From Janthinobacterium sp. 344 (GTDB lineage: Bacteria; Pseudomonadota; Gammaproteobacteria; Burkholderiales; Burkholderiaceae_D): a DNA stretch of 64,000 nucleotides. Below the pieces are notes generated by a model. It saw only the letters and a list, made by a program, of their open reading frames with translations, was not told the origin of the DNA and made no database searches. The DNA is taken from NCBI RefSeq assembly GCF_900112025.1, contig NZ_FOKL01000006.1, positions 62,001 to 126,000 of the forward strand, written 5' to 3'. A program made the position numbers and the translations under genes. Of this stretch, positions 44,305 to 52,957 are shown one piece after another. Numbering within the stretch: position 1 is the stretch's first letter; each line of letters opens with the position of its first letter.

Positions 44305-45315
44305 TCAATCCGCGCAGCGCCCCACCGTCGCCCCTGGCAACAGCACCGGTTGCCAGATTTCCTGCAAGCGTTCCGGTGGCGTGCCGGCCAGCAGGGATTG
44401 CAGCATCTCGATCATCTTGGCGCCGGCGCGGCGCAGGTCGGGCTGGTCGATGGTGGTGACGTTGATGCCGATCAAGGTGTCTTCCACGTTGCCCCAGACG
44501 ATGACGGAGATGTCCTTGCCGATCTCGATGCCCGCGTCCATCAAGGCGCGCACCACGCCCACGCCGGACAGGTGGTTGTCGACGATGACGGCCGTGGGAC
44601 GGGGCGAGCAGGCCAGCAATTGCTGCATGGCCTGGTAGCCGCTGCGGCGGTCCAGCGAGTTGTCGAGCAGATAGCGCGGATCGGCCTGCAAGCCCGCTTG
44701 CGCCATGCAGCGGATGAAACTTTCCTTGCGCTCCAGCGCGAAATGCAGATCCAGCGGCGCACTGAGCAGGGCGATGCGCTGGTGGCCGTGGGCCGCCAGG
44801 AAGGACACGGCCAGGTCGATGCCCGTGTCGTTGTCGTAGTCAAAATACGCGTACGGCGCGTCGATGCGCGTGCGGCCATTCGCGACAAAGGGAAAATCCA
44901 CCTTCGTCAAATACGCGATGCGCTCGTCAACCACCTTGGTGCGGCCCACCACCAGGCCATCGACCTGGCGGCCGCGCACCATGGTTTCATACGACGGCTG
45001 TTCGTTCTGCGGCGAGACGGGAGCGATGATCAGGCTCATCTTCGACGCTTCGACGGCGTCGGACATGCCATTCACCACGGAAAGAAAGACGCTGTCGCCC
45101 AGGTCGCTGGGCAGCAAGGGATAGATCATGCCCAGCACATTGGTGCGGCCGACGGCCAGGCTGCGCGCCAGCGGGTTGGGCCGGTAGCCCACCTTCTTGG
45201 CGGCGGCCAGGACGATTTCACGGGTGCGGGAATTGACTTCCGGATAGCCGTTCAACGCCCTGCTGACCGTCGTTTTCGACATGCCGAGGGCAATTGCGAG
45301 GCTCTTGAGATTCAT
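44305..45315 (-). CDS. LacI family transcriptional regulator (orphan)
   Basis: 336 aa. The LacI HTH (LKSLAIALGMSKTTVSRALNGYPEVNSRTREIVLAAAKKVGYRPNPLARSL) is followed by a periplasmic-binding-protein-like effector domain (DGLVVGRTKVVDERIAYL, PTAVIVDNHLSGVGVVRALMDAG). No sugar operon lies beside it, so its target is elsewhere. It converges with the AlbA_2 gene with 7 bases between them. Confidence 0.93.
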   Translation of the reverse strand: MNLKSLAIALGMSKTTVSRALNGYPEVNSRTREIVLAAAKKVGYRPNPLARSLAVGRTNVLGMIYPLLPSDLGDSVFLSVVNGMSDAVEASKMSLIIAPVSPQNEQPSYETMVRGRQVDGLVVGRTKVVDERIAYLTKVDFPFVANGRTRIDAPYAYFDYDNDTGIDLAVSFLAAHGHQRIALLSAPLDLHFALERKESFIRCMAQAGLQADPRYLLDNSLDRRSGYQAMQQLLACSPRPTAVIVDNHLSGVGVVRALMDAGIEIGKDISVIVWGNVEDTLIGINVTTIDQPDLRRAGAKMIEMLQSLLAGTPPERLQEIWQPVLLPGATVGRCAD

Positions 45316-45749
45316 TATTAACTACCTGTCTGTATGGCAAAAGAAACCAACTCTGACCGTCAATTATAGCTCAGAGCGCCAAACAGACCGCGCATTACCG
45401 TGCGCCTAAATGGTAAATAAACAACAACACATTGACATTCTTGAAAGTTGATTTGGCGGCCGGCCATTTGTGCCATGGCCTTCACGGGGCAGCGGCGATG
45501 GCAGACTGGCAATGACTAGCAGCGACAGCGGGCACTCACTTTGACCAGCGTTTCACCCGCCTCGGCAAGCCGCTCAGGCCATGCCAGCCGCGCACGATAA
45601 AATTATCAAGAAAGCATAATTAGCTGGAACTGTGCGAGAATTTGTCCTACTCTTGATTCAGGTAAAGATTACCTGCAGACATGTCGCGCCCCCGGCCAGC
45701 ACTCCTCCTCTTGCGCGCACGCTTGGGCATACTTTCAAAGGTGAACAAT
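45316..45749. other. 434-base gap between LacI and a small coiled-coil gene
   Basis: No gene recognised. It contains an inverted repeat CAGGTAA-AGA-TTACCTG (45659-45675), 75 bases before the next start, and an AT-rich stretch near 45595-45625 that could hold a promoter. Confidence 0.45.
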
Positions 45750-46082
45750 GTGGTATCGCTAACGTCCGTCAATCAGTTGCAGGCATCGCTGGCCACGGCG
45801 CAGCGCCGGGTCGAGCAGGGGCAGAACCAGGTGCAGCGCGACAGTGAACAGCTGGCGCAAAGTCGTCAAGCGCTGGCGCGGGAACAGGAAACCTTGAGCC
45901 AGACGCAGCGCAGCAGCCAGCAAGCCCAGGCCAGCGCCCAGCCCGCCGTCCAGGCGCCGCGGCTGGACCAGGCCATCCAGGTGGCCGTGCCGCAGCAAGC
46001 CGCGCCAGCCGCCCCGAAAAGCACGCCACAGCTGAACAGTTATGGCCAGACCCTGGGCCGCCTGATCGATGTGACGGCGTAA
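45750..46082 (+). CDS. Small Gln/Ala-rich coiled-coil protein
   Basis: 110 aa with a GTG start chosen because AAAGG at 45737-45741 is well spaced. Residues about 5-55 form a heptad-like helix (LQASLATAQRRVEQGQNQVQRDSEQLAQSRQALAREQETLSQTQ), followed by a Gln/Pro/Ala-rich region and a C-terminal LNSYGQTLGRLIDVTA. It has no signal peptide or known domain. Function unknown. Confidence 0.6.
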   Translation: MVSLTSVNQLQASLATAQRRVEQGQNQVQRDSEQLAQSRQALAREQETLSQTQRSSQQAQASAQPAVQAPRLDQAIQVAVPQQAAPAAPKSTPQLNSYGQTLGRLIDVTA

Positions 46083-46089
46083 AACCGGC

Positions 46090-47187
46090 CTACTGCGCCA
46101 TTTCCTCTTCCAGCATCGCCAGCCACCATTTTTCGCCTTTCTTCGGCTGCGCCAGCTCGACCGCTTCGCCCATCTGCGGCGTGGCCAGGTTCACGCCCTG
46201 TTTCGCCGCCAGCGCCGTGATGCGGTCAAACGGTTCATGCCAGGCGTGCAGCCCCAGGTCGAACGTGCCGTTATGCACGGGCATCAGCCACTTGCCGCGC
46301 AAGTCCAGGTGCGCCTGCAAGGTTTCCTCCGGCTGCATGTGCACGTCCGGCCACAGCTTGTCGTAGGCGCCCGTCTCGATCATGGTCACGTCGAAGGGAC
46401 CGTACTGGTCGCCGATCTGCTTGAAGCCATCGAAATAGCCGGAATCGCCGCTGAAAAACACGCGCACCTCGGGCGCGTCGATGACCCACGATGCCCACAG
46501 CGTCTGATTGCCATCAAACAAGCCGCGTCCCGAAAAGTGCTGCGACGGGGTGGCGACAAGTTTCACGCCCGCAATCGTCGTGCCCTGCCACCAGTCGAAT
46601 TGCCGCACCCTGGCGGCCGGCACGCCCCATGCGACCAGGGTGTCGCCCACGCCCAGGGGCGTCACGAAATGCTCCGTCTTGGCGGCCAGCTGCAGCACGG
46701 CGGCATGGTCGAGGTGGTCGTAATGGTCATGCGACAGGATGATGGCCTTGATCGGCGGCAAGTCTTCGATACGGATGGGCGGCTGGTGGAAACGCTTGGG
46801 GCCGGCCCACTGCACCGGCGAGGCGCGCTCGGAAAACACGGGGTCCGTCAGGAAGAATTCGTTGTTCAGCTTGAGCAGCAGGGTCGAATGCCCGAGGCGA
46901 AACAGGGTGTTGTCGGGCGCGGCCAGCAGTTGCGCCCGGGTCAAGGCGTGCACGGGCACGGCGGCGGCCGGCACGGTGCTGTCTGGCTTGTCAAAGAAAA
47001 AAGTCCACATCAGCTTGAGCGTTGCCGCCGTACCCAGCTTGTGCATTTGCACGGGATTGCGGAACTTGCCTTCGTGGCGTTGCGGCGACAAGGTTGCGGA
47101 AGAAACGGACGCCGCAGGCTCGGCGCGCAAGGTGCAAGAACTCATGATGATCAGGACTCCCAAGAATAAGATGCGGTGCAAGTGCAT
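46090..47187 (-). CDS. Metallo-beta-lactamase fold hydrolase (UlaG/RomA-like), lipoprotein-type signal
   Basis: 365 aa. The N-terminus has a hydrophobic signal with a lipobox-like IIMSSC. The metal site is HDHYDHLDH, and the later GDSGYF and PVHNGTF supply further ligands. The family includes NAPE-PLD-like phospholipase D and RomA outer-membrane-related proteins. It diverges from a TetR gene over a shared palindrome, so TetR probably represses it. Confidence 0.87.
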   Translation of the reverse strand: MHLHRILFLGVLIIMSSCTLRAEPAASVSSATLSPQRHEGKFRNPVQMHKLGTAATLKLMWTFFFDKPDSTVPAAAVPVHALTRAQLLAAPDNTLFRLGHSTLLLKLNNEFFLTDPVFSERASPVQWAGPKRFHQPPIRIEDLPPIKAIILSHDHYDHLDHAAVLQLAAKTEHFVTPLGVGDTLVAWGVPAARVRQFDWWQGTTIAGVKLVATPSQHFSGRGLFDGNQTLWASWVIDAPEVRVFFSGDSGYFDGFKQIGDQYGPFDVTMIETGAYDKLWPDVHMQPEETLQAHLDLRGKWLMPVHNGTFDLGLHAWHEPFDRITALAAKQGVNLATPQMGEAVELAQPKKGEKWWLAMLEEEMAQ

Positions 47188-47224
47188 GTGCGGCCCGGTG
47201 AATAAAATACAAGGATTAAATTAC

Positions 47225-47239
47225 ACTACACAGTGTAGT
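47225..47239. promoter_or_regulatory. TetR-type operator palindrome
   Basis: ACTACAC-A-GTGTAGT, a perfect 15-bp dyad in the 115-base divergent gap between the metallo-hydrolase and TetR genes. Size and position fit a TetR operator controlling both. Confidence 0.75.
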
Positions 47240-47302
47240 TCCAATTGCGAGCAAAGTAAACCAGGAGGTGTAAAATATTGTTTTCAAAGGAGATTTTCAG
47301 TC

Positions 47303-47926
47303 ATGGCCTCACCGCAACGCCTCACCGACCGCAAGCGCGTCGCCATCGTCGATGCCGCCATCGCCGAGTTCCGCGAGCACGGTTTTGATGCGACCAGCAT
47401 GGACAAGATCGCCGCCACGGCCGCCGTTTCCAAGCGCACCGTGTACAACCACTTCCCCAGCAAGGATGAATTGTTCGCGGAAATTTTGCAGCGCATGTGG
47501 GAAAGCAGCATGGCCCAGCCTGCCGTGCCGTATGTTGCCGACCAGCCCCTGCGCCCGCAGGTGCTGGCCCTGGTGGAACAGAAAATGGCCTTGTTGTGCG
47601 ATCCGGCCTTCATCGACCTGGCGCGCGTGATCTTTGGCGAAACCATCCACTCGCCCGCGCGCGCGCAAGCCATGGTGACGCGCCTGAATGAAAAGGAAAC
47701 GGGCCTGAATATCTGGATCCGCGCGGCGCAGCAGGACGGGCGCATCAAGGCGGGCGAGACCTTGGAAGTGGCGCACCTGTTGATGTCGCCTTTGAAGACC
47801 TTTGCCTTCTGGCCGCAGATCACCCTCGGTGAGCCTCTGCTGGGCCCGGCACGCGGGCGCGAAGTGACGGAACTGGCCGTCGATATCTTCCTGTGCTACT
47901 ACGGCGTGGCAAAACAGACGGCATAA
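47303..47926 (+). CDS. TetR family transcriptional regulator
   Basis: 207 aa. The TetR HTH (RVAIVDAAIAEFREHGFDATSMDKIAATAAVSKRTVYNHFPSKDELFAEIL) is followed by a TetR_C-like ligand domain (AFIDLARVIFGETIHSPARAQAMV). AAAGGAG precedes the ATG at 47303. It probably represses itself and the divergent hydrolase gene. The ligand is unknown. Confidence 0.93.
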   Translation: MASPQRLTDRKRVAIVDAAIAEFREHGFDATSMDKIAATAAVSKRTVYNHFPSKDELFAEILQRMWESSMAQPAVPYVADQPLRPQVLALVEQKMALLCDPAFIDLARVIFGETIHSPARAQAMVTRLNEKETGLNIWIRAAQQDGRIKAGETLEVAHLLMSPLKTFAFWPQITLGEPLLGPARGREVTELAVDIFLCYYGVAKQTA

Positions 47927-48996
47927 ACGGGCGGCAAGTGGGCAGACACGGTCTGCCAATGCTCGCCGCCATCGCCCGAATACCAGGCGCCGCCCGTCGT
48001 CGACGCCATCAATAGACTGCGCCCATCGTCGGCCAGCGCCAGCCCGTGGCGGTACACGAGGTCGTAGCAATGCTGCTGCGGCAATCCCGCGCGCAACACC
48101 TCGAACGTTTTCCCGCCGTCGCGCGTGCGCGTCACGGCCAGCGCGCCATCTTGCGGGATGCGCAGCACGTCCGCCTGCGCCGGCACGAACCAGGCCGTGT
48201 CGCCATCGCGCGGATGCACGGCCACGGCAAAGCCGAAATGCGACAGGGGCGCCGTGGTCACCTCCTGCCAGTGCCAGCCGGCGTCCTGCGAGCGCCAGAT
48301 GCCGTTATGGTGCTGGCACCACAGCGCGTCGGGCGTGCCGGCGCTGCGCACGATGCGGTGCGGGTCTTGCACGGCCTCGTTTTCATCGAGCTCGGGCGGC
48401 ATGTAGTCGGCGCGCATGCCCGTCGCGCTCAAGGCCCAGCTGGCGCCGCCATCCTGCGTTTGCCACACGCCGCCGCAGGACACGCCGACCAGCACGGTAT
48501 TGCTGTCGCGCGGATCGACGCAGATGCTGTGGATGCCGGGCACGTCGTAGCCGCCGCCAAACCACTGCGCCCGCTGTGGCACGTTCCACAGCGCATCGAC
48601 CAGCTGCCAGCTGTCGCCCCGGTCGCCTGAACGGAACAAGCCGCCAGGCAGGGTGCCCGCCCACAGCACGCCGGGCTGGTCCGCGCCGCCGGCCGCCAGC
48701 GACCACACCTGCCGCAGCGTCCAGTCGATGGCATCCGTGCTGCCCTCCGGCTTGGCGGGATAGGCGGGCACGGCGACTTCCTGCCAGGCGCTGGCGCCCG
48801 CATCGAGGCGGTGCAGCTTGGCGCCGAAGTGCCCCAGGTTCAGGGCCGCGTACAGGGTGCCGTCGCGGCCGTCATGCAGCAGCATGGAGACGGGATCGCC
48901 GGCGAAGTGCGCCAGCGCCAGCTGCCAGGCACCGTCATCGCCCACGTCGAACTGGAACAGGCCCTTGCGGGTACCCAGATACGCGCGTTGTCCCAT
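47899..48996 (-). CDS. Sialidase-like beta-propeller with Asp-box repeats
   Basis: 365 aa, no signal peptide. Five Asp boxes are visible (RSGDRGDSW, QTQDGGASW, RSQDAGWHW, RTRDGGKTF, YSGDGGEHW), marking blades of a BNR/sialidase-type propeller. The catalytic Arg triad of sialidases was not found, so exo-sialidase activity is doubtful. GGAGGG supports the ATG at 48996. It lies one base after a MoaD/ThiS-like gene and its 3' end overlaps the convergent tetR gene by 28 bases. Confidence 0.85.
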   Translation of the reverse strand: MGQRAYLGTRKGLFQFDVGDDGAWQLALAHFAGDPVSMLLHDGRDGTLYAALNLGHFGAKLHRLDAGASAWQEVAVPAYPAKPEGSTDAIDWTLRQVWSLAAGGADQPGVLWAGTLPGGLFRSGDRGDSWQLVDALWNVPQRAQWFGGGYDVPGIHSICVDPRDSNTVLVGVSCGGVWQTQDGGASWALSATGMRADYMPPELDENEAVQDPHRIVRSAGTPDALWCQHHNGIWRSQDAGWHWQEVTTAPLSHFGFAVAVHPRDGDTAWFVPAQADVLRIPQDGALAVTRTRDGGKTFEVLRAGLPQQHCYDLVYRHGLALADDGRSLLMASTTGGAWYSGDGGEHWQTVSAHLPPVYAVCFATP

Positions 48997-48997
48997 C

Positions 48998-49267
48998 TCA
49001 CCCTCCGGAAAGTGCTTGCAAGATATACACCTGGCTGTCCGGCCGCAAGACGTCGTCGAGCTCTCGCCGCTCGCGGCAGCGAACGCCATCGATGAAGACC
49101 ACCACATTGGGACGCAGGCCGCCTTGCTCGTCGAGCACATAGCCGCGCAGGCGCGGCTGCCGCGCGAAGGCTGCGTCCAGCGCGGCGCGCAGGCATGGCG
49201 CCGCCACGTCCATGGTGGGGACGTCCATAAAGCGTGCCAGTTGCCGGGTAAAATGCAATTGCGCCAT
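48998..49267 (-). CDS. MoaD/ThiS family ubiquitin-like protein
   Basis: 89 aa. The beta-grasp pattern (QLHFTRQLARFMDVPTMDV, NVVVFIDGVRCRERRELDDVLRPDSQVYILQALSGG) ends in the Gly-Gly needed for adenylation by an E1-like enzyme. The Gly-Gly is exactly C-terminal. It could carry sulfur or be conjugated. Its only neighbour is the Asp-box propeller, not a molybdopterin or thiamine operon. The MoeB/ThiF-like gene at 2489-3250 is a candidate activator. Confidence 0.85.
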   Translation of the reverse strand: MAQLHFTRQLARFMDVPTMDVAAPCLRAALDAAFARQPRLRGYVLDEQGGLRPNVVVFIDGVRCRERRELDDVLRPDSQVYILQALSGG

Positions 49268-49370
49268 GCTGCCCTTCGACGTCATCGGCCTGCAGTCATT
49301 CTAGTCCGCTTTGCGGACGATGCAATGGCACATGCCCTACAATGCAGCCAAGCACACAAGGAGGCCAGGC

Positions 49371-49682
49371 ATGACGATTACCCCGGAAGAATTAGCGGTG
49401 CTGATGCAGGAAGTGGAAGTGGCCGACCCCATCGACTTTGCCGACCTGCCCTTCAACGAGCAGGAATTGCGCGGGCTGATCGCCAACCACCTGTGCGAGA
49501 TGGCCGACGCCATGGAGAGTTTTACGCCGGAAGACCGCAACCTGGCCCTGCTGGCCGTGGCGGCCAAGCTGGTGCTGGAAAACCTGGTCTTGCACGTGCA
49601 GCTGCTGCGCCGCCACGGCCTGCCCGTCAGCGACAGCGTGGAGGCCCTGCTGCAGCGGCTGCGGGGCGGCAACCAAACCTAG
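49371..49682 (+). CDS. Small acidic unknown protein
   Basis: 103 aa. An acidic helical start (MTITPEELAVLMQEVEVADPIDFADLPFNEQELRGLIANHLCEMADAM) is followed by a hydrophobic helix (NLALLAVAAKLVLENLVLHVQLL). AGGAGG seven bases before the ATG is a strong ribosome site. No family recognised and no membrane signal is certain. Confidence 0.72.
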   Translation: MTITPEELAVLMQEVEVADPIDFADLPFNEQELRGLIANHLCEMADAMESFTPEDRNLALLAVAAKLVLENLVLHVQLLRRHGLPVSDSVEALLQRLRGGNQT

Positions 49683-49703
49683 CGGGCCACCGCCCCGCAC
49701 CGG

Positions 49704-51383
49704 CTATTGCACGTTGATCGCCGTCACATAGCCGATATTGCTGCCATAGACACCTTGCGCCGAGCGGATATACAGCACGCCATTGCGCGACAGCGACAGG
49801 GTGCCGCTCAGGCGATAGGTCCATGCCGCCTGGCGGCTGGCCAGGTCGAGCGCATGGGTGTTCCTGCCACCCGCCACGAACAGCAGGTTATTGGTCACGA
49901 TCAAGTCGCCATTGAGCACCTCTTCGCCCACGCTGGCCAGCGGCCAGGTCCACAACACGGCGCCATCGCTGACGTTGCGCGCCTCGATCACCTTGCCGCT
50001 GTCGTTGCCGACATAAATCACGCCACGGGCCACCACGGGCTGCGTGGTGAAGCGGCCGTTGACCGTCCAGCGCACGCTGCGGCTGCCCGCATCGACCAGG
50101 CTCAGGCTGTTGTCGACCGCCTTGCCCGGATACGGCCGCTGGTTCAGCAGCAGCACGGTGTTGTCATCGACCAGCACGGGCGCCTGGCGCAAGGAACTCT
50201 TGCCGGTGCCGCCGACTACCTGGCCCGGCACGGCCACGCTGAAGCGCTTGCTGCCATCGGCAATATTGAAGGCCGTCAAGGTGCCTGCCGCATTGCTGTA
50301 CACGGTGCTCGCAGACACGGCCGGCGTCCATTCGTCCACATTGTTCAGCTTGGGCAAGTCTAGGCTGGTCGACCAGCGGTTCTGGCCCGTCGTCGCGTCC
50401 AGGCTGATCACGTCATTATTGCCGCCGAGATAGGCATTCCCGCCGAACAAGGTCGGCGCCGTCATCGGCGAGCTGGCGACCAGCACGCCGTTGGTATTGG
50501 GCTGCCTGGCTGCGGCCAGCCGGGCACCGGACAGCGCATCGAAGGTCGAGGCATCGTTGACCCCCGCCATGACCAGCCGGTTGCCGGACACGCCAGGCGC
50601 GCCCGGCACGTAGTCCAGCTTCAGCTCCGTTTGCCACGTCGCGGCGCCGTCCGTTTCCGATAGGGCCGACAAGCGGTAGGTGTAGAGGTATTTGAATCGC
50701 TCGGCCGTGTCGTCTATCGCCAGTTCTTCATTGAAATACACGAGGCCATTCGCCGCGACCAGCGGGCTGATGCTGGTGCTGGCGCCGCTGGCGTTGACAG
50801 CGCCCTTCCATGACCAGCGGCGCGTGAATTTGCTGGCGTCGAGCGTGACGGGCACGTAAGCCGTGTGCGCCGCATTGCCGTTGTAGCCCTCCCAGTCGGC
50901 GGCACCGGACAGCGGGCGCAGGGGCGACAGCGTGCCCTTCATGCCTGCCACCGTGATGCTGTAGCTGGCCGTGCGGGGCTGGTAATTGGGCGTGCCGGGG
51001 AAAGGGCTGACGGAGACGGCAAAGTCCACCGTCCCCGTGTACGTGCCTTCGGCCAGGCCCGGCTTGACGCTGAAGTCCATCAGCCAGGAACCATCGGCCT
51101 GCTTGATGCGGTTGACGGTATCGAAGACCTTGGCGCCGCCGGCCGGCTTTTCCTCCCACAATGGACGCTGGTCCGTCACCTTGGCGTACAGCATCACCGT
51201 CGCCTGGACCTTGTTGCAGGTTTCACCGGGCTGCTGCACGCAATTGAGACTGACCTGCGACAAGTCCATCGCCTGTTCCGGCGATTCGCCCCCGCCCCCG
51301 CCGCAGCCGGCCAGGGACAGGACGCCAAGCACGGTCATCGGGTATGCAGCGGCCCGCAGCCGCGCTTTCAAGAAAGTAGTCAT
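49704..51383 (-). CDS. PQQ-type beta-propeller lipoprotein
   Basis: 559 aa. A lipoprotein signal (MTVLGVLSLAGCGGGGG) is followed by an Ig-like segment (about 35-140) and repeated propeller blades (GLVYFNEELAI, NAYLGGNNDVISLDATTGQNRWSTSLDL, GVIYVGNDSGKVIEARNVSDGAVLWTWPLA, LLFVAGGRNTHALDLASRQAAWTY). The repeats resemble BamB/quinoprotein propellers without the residues of a PQQ dehydrogenase. Likely an outer-membrane-associated scaffold. Confidence 0.85.
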   Translation of the reverse strand: MTTFLKARLRAAAYPMTVLGVLSLAGCGGGGGESPEQAMDLSQVSLNCVQQPGETCNKVQATVMLYAKVTDQRPLWEEKPAGGAKVFDTVNRIKQADGSWLMDFSVKPGLAEGTYTGTVDFAVSVSPFPGTPNYQPRTASYSITVAGMKGTLSPLRPLSGAADWEGYNGNAAHTAYVPVTLDASKFTRRWSWKGAVNASGASTSISPLVAANGLVYFNEELAIDDTAERFKYLYTYRLSALSETDGAATWQTELKLDYVPGAPGVSGNRLVMAGVNDASTFDALSGARLAAARQPNTNGVLVASSPMTAPTLFGGNAYLGGNNDVISLDATTGQNRWSTSLDLPKLNNVDEWTPAVSASTVYSNAAGTLTAFNIADGSKRFSVAVPGQVVGGTGKSSLRQAPVLVDDNTVLLLNQRPYPGKAVDNSLSLVDAGSRSVRWTVNGRFTTQPVVARGVIYVGNDSGKVIEARNVSDGAVLWTWPLASVGEEVLNGDLIVTNNLLFVAGGRNTHALDLASRQAAWTYRLSGTLSLSRNGVLYIRSAQGVYGSNIGYVTAINVQ

Positions 51384-51484
51384 GCCATGTCCAAGTTGAG
51401 TTTCATTTCCTCCACGATAGAGGCGAGCGTGAAACTTTGGTCATCTTTATAACATGGGAATTATTGCCAAAAACTAACAAATTC

Positions 51485-51787
51485 TCACGGGCACAGTGAC
51501 TTGCGCACGGCCCGCGCCTGCAAGGTCAGGTCGCTTTCCGCCACCGCCACGCAGGGCAGGATATAGCCGTCGAGGCGCTCATCGGGGCTGATGCCGGGCC
51601 AGTCCACCGTGTAGCGGATCTTGCCCTCAGGCATGTGGCACAGACAGGTGCGGCAGGTGCCGTTGCGGCAGGAACTGAGCAGGCGGATACCGGCCAGTTC
51701 GGCGGCAGCCAGCACGGTGGTGCCGGCCTCGGCCGTAAATTGCCAGTCTTGCGCAAGGAGAGTGATGGTAAAGGTGGACGCGCTCAT
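51485..51787 (-). CDS. Plant-type 2Fe-2S ferredoxin
   Basis: 100 aa. The cluster motif CRNGTCRTC (C-x4-C-x2-C) and the distant fourth Cys (ILPCVA) match plant/adrenodoxin-type ferredoxins. It may transfer electrons to an oxygenase or reductase. It lies 9 bases after the Gfo/Idh/MocA gene, so it is probably the last gene of the sugar operon. Confidence 0.92.
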   Translation of the reverse strand: MSASTFTITLLAQDWQFTAEAGTTVLAAAELAGIRLLSSCRNGTCRTCLCHMPEGKIRYTVDWPGISPDERLDGYILPCVAVAESDLTLQARAVRKSLCP

Positions 51788-51796
51788 GCGCCCAGT

Positions 51797-52948
51797 TTAC
51801 CAGTCCGCCAGGGTCGTCCACTGCGCGCCAGCCGCATGGCTGCGCAGCACGGCTTCCGCAAACGCCAGGCCCGCCACGCCATCGGCCACCGTCGGCAGCC
51901 AGCGCGCTTGCTCGGGCACGGGCAAGCCAGCCTGCAGGGCGCGGATGCGCAGGGCCGCATCCAGGTACAGCTGGGCGAACGCTTCCAGATACCCCTCCGG
52001 ATGGCCTGCCGGCACGCGCGTGGCGTGGCGCGCGGCCGCGCTGTCGACCCGGCCCGGACGCAGCAGCTGGCGGTTGCCGCCCTGTGGCGTGCACCACAGC
52101 TCGTTTGGCTGTTCCTGGTCGAAGTCCAGCTGCGCCTTGCTGCCGAACAGGCGCAGGCGCACCGTGTTTTCGCAGCCCGTCGCCACCTGGCTGGCCCACA
52201 GGGTACCCTTGGCCCCGTTGGCATAGCGCAGCATCACCTGCACGTGGTCATCCAGCGTGCGGTGCGGAACGAAGGTGGACAATTCCGCCAGCACCTGCTG
52301 CGGCGTCTGGCCGCTGACGAACTGCGCCAGGTGATACGCGTGCAAGCCCACGTCGAGCAGCACGCCGCCCGGGCCAGCTTTCTGCGGGTCGTTATGCCAG
52401 TTGCCCTCGCTCATCCCTCCTGCCGCGATGGCGTCGGCCAGCCAGTCCTGCGAATATTCGACCTGCACCAGGCGCAGCTCGCCAAGCTCGCCCGCCTCGA
52501 CCATGGCTTTCGCATGGCGCAAGAGCGGATAGCCGCTGTAGGTATGCGTGAGGGCGAACAGCAGGTTCTTCTGCTCGGACAGCGCCGCCAGCTGTTGCCC
52601 TTCCGCCAGAGAAATGCCCAGCGGCTTGTCGCAGATCACGTGGATGCCCGCCTGCATGAACGCCGTGGCGACGGGCGCATGCAGGTGGTTCGGCGTGACG
52701 ATGGCCACGGCCTCGATGCCGTCCGCCCTGGCGGCCTCCGCCTGCGCCATGGCGCGGTAATCGCTGTAGCTGCGCTCAGGCGCCAGGTGCAGCGCGGCGC
52801 CGCTGTCGCGCGCGCGGTCCGGGTCGGACGACAGGGCGCCCGCCACCAGTTCGTACTGGTCGTCGATGCGCGCCGCGATGCGGTGCACGGCGCCGATGAA
52901 CGCGCCCTGCCCGCCCCCTACCATGCCCAGCCGTATGCGTCGCTGCAT
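51797..52948 (-). CDS. Gfo/Idh/MocA family oxidoreductase
   Basis: 383 aa. The Rossmann start (IRLGMVGGGQGAFIGAVHRIAARID), IEAVAIVTPNHLHAPVATAFMQAGIHVICDKPLG (with the catalytic-region Lys-Pro) and LLDVGLHAYHLAQFV (His) are typical. It oxidises or reduces a sugar or cyclitol with NAD(P). It sits with an isomerase and an ABC importer. Confidence 0.93.
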   Translation of the reverse strand: MQRRIRLGMVGGGQGAFIGAVHRIAARIDDQYELVAGALSSDPDRARDSGAALHLAPERSYSDYRAMAQAEAARADGIEAVAIVTPNHLHAPVATAFMQAGIHVICDKPLGISLAEGQQLAALSEQKNLLFALTHTYSGYPLLRHAKAMVEAGELGELRLVQVEYSQDWLADAIAAGGMSEGNWHNDPQKAGPGGVLLDVGLHAYHLAQFVSGQTPQQVLAELSTFVPHRTLDDHVQVMLRYANGAKGTLWASQVATGCENTVRLRLFGSKAQLDFDQEQPNELWCTPQGGNRQLLRPGRVDSAAARHATRVPAGHPEGYLEAFAQLYLDAALRIRALQAGLPVPEQARWLPTVADGVAGLAFAEAVLRSHAAGAQWTTLADW

Positions 52949-52957
52949 CTCGCCTCC

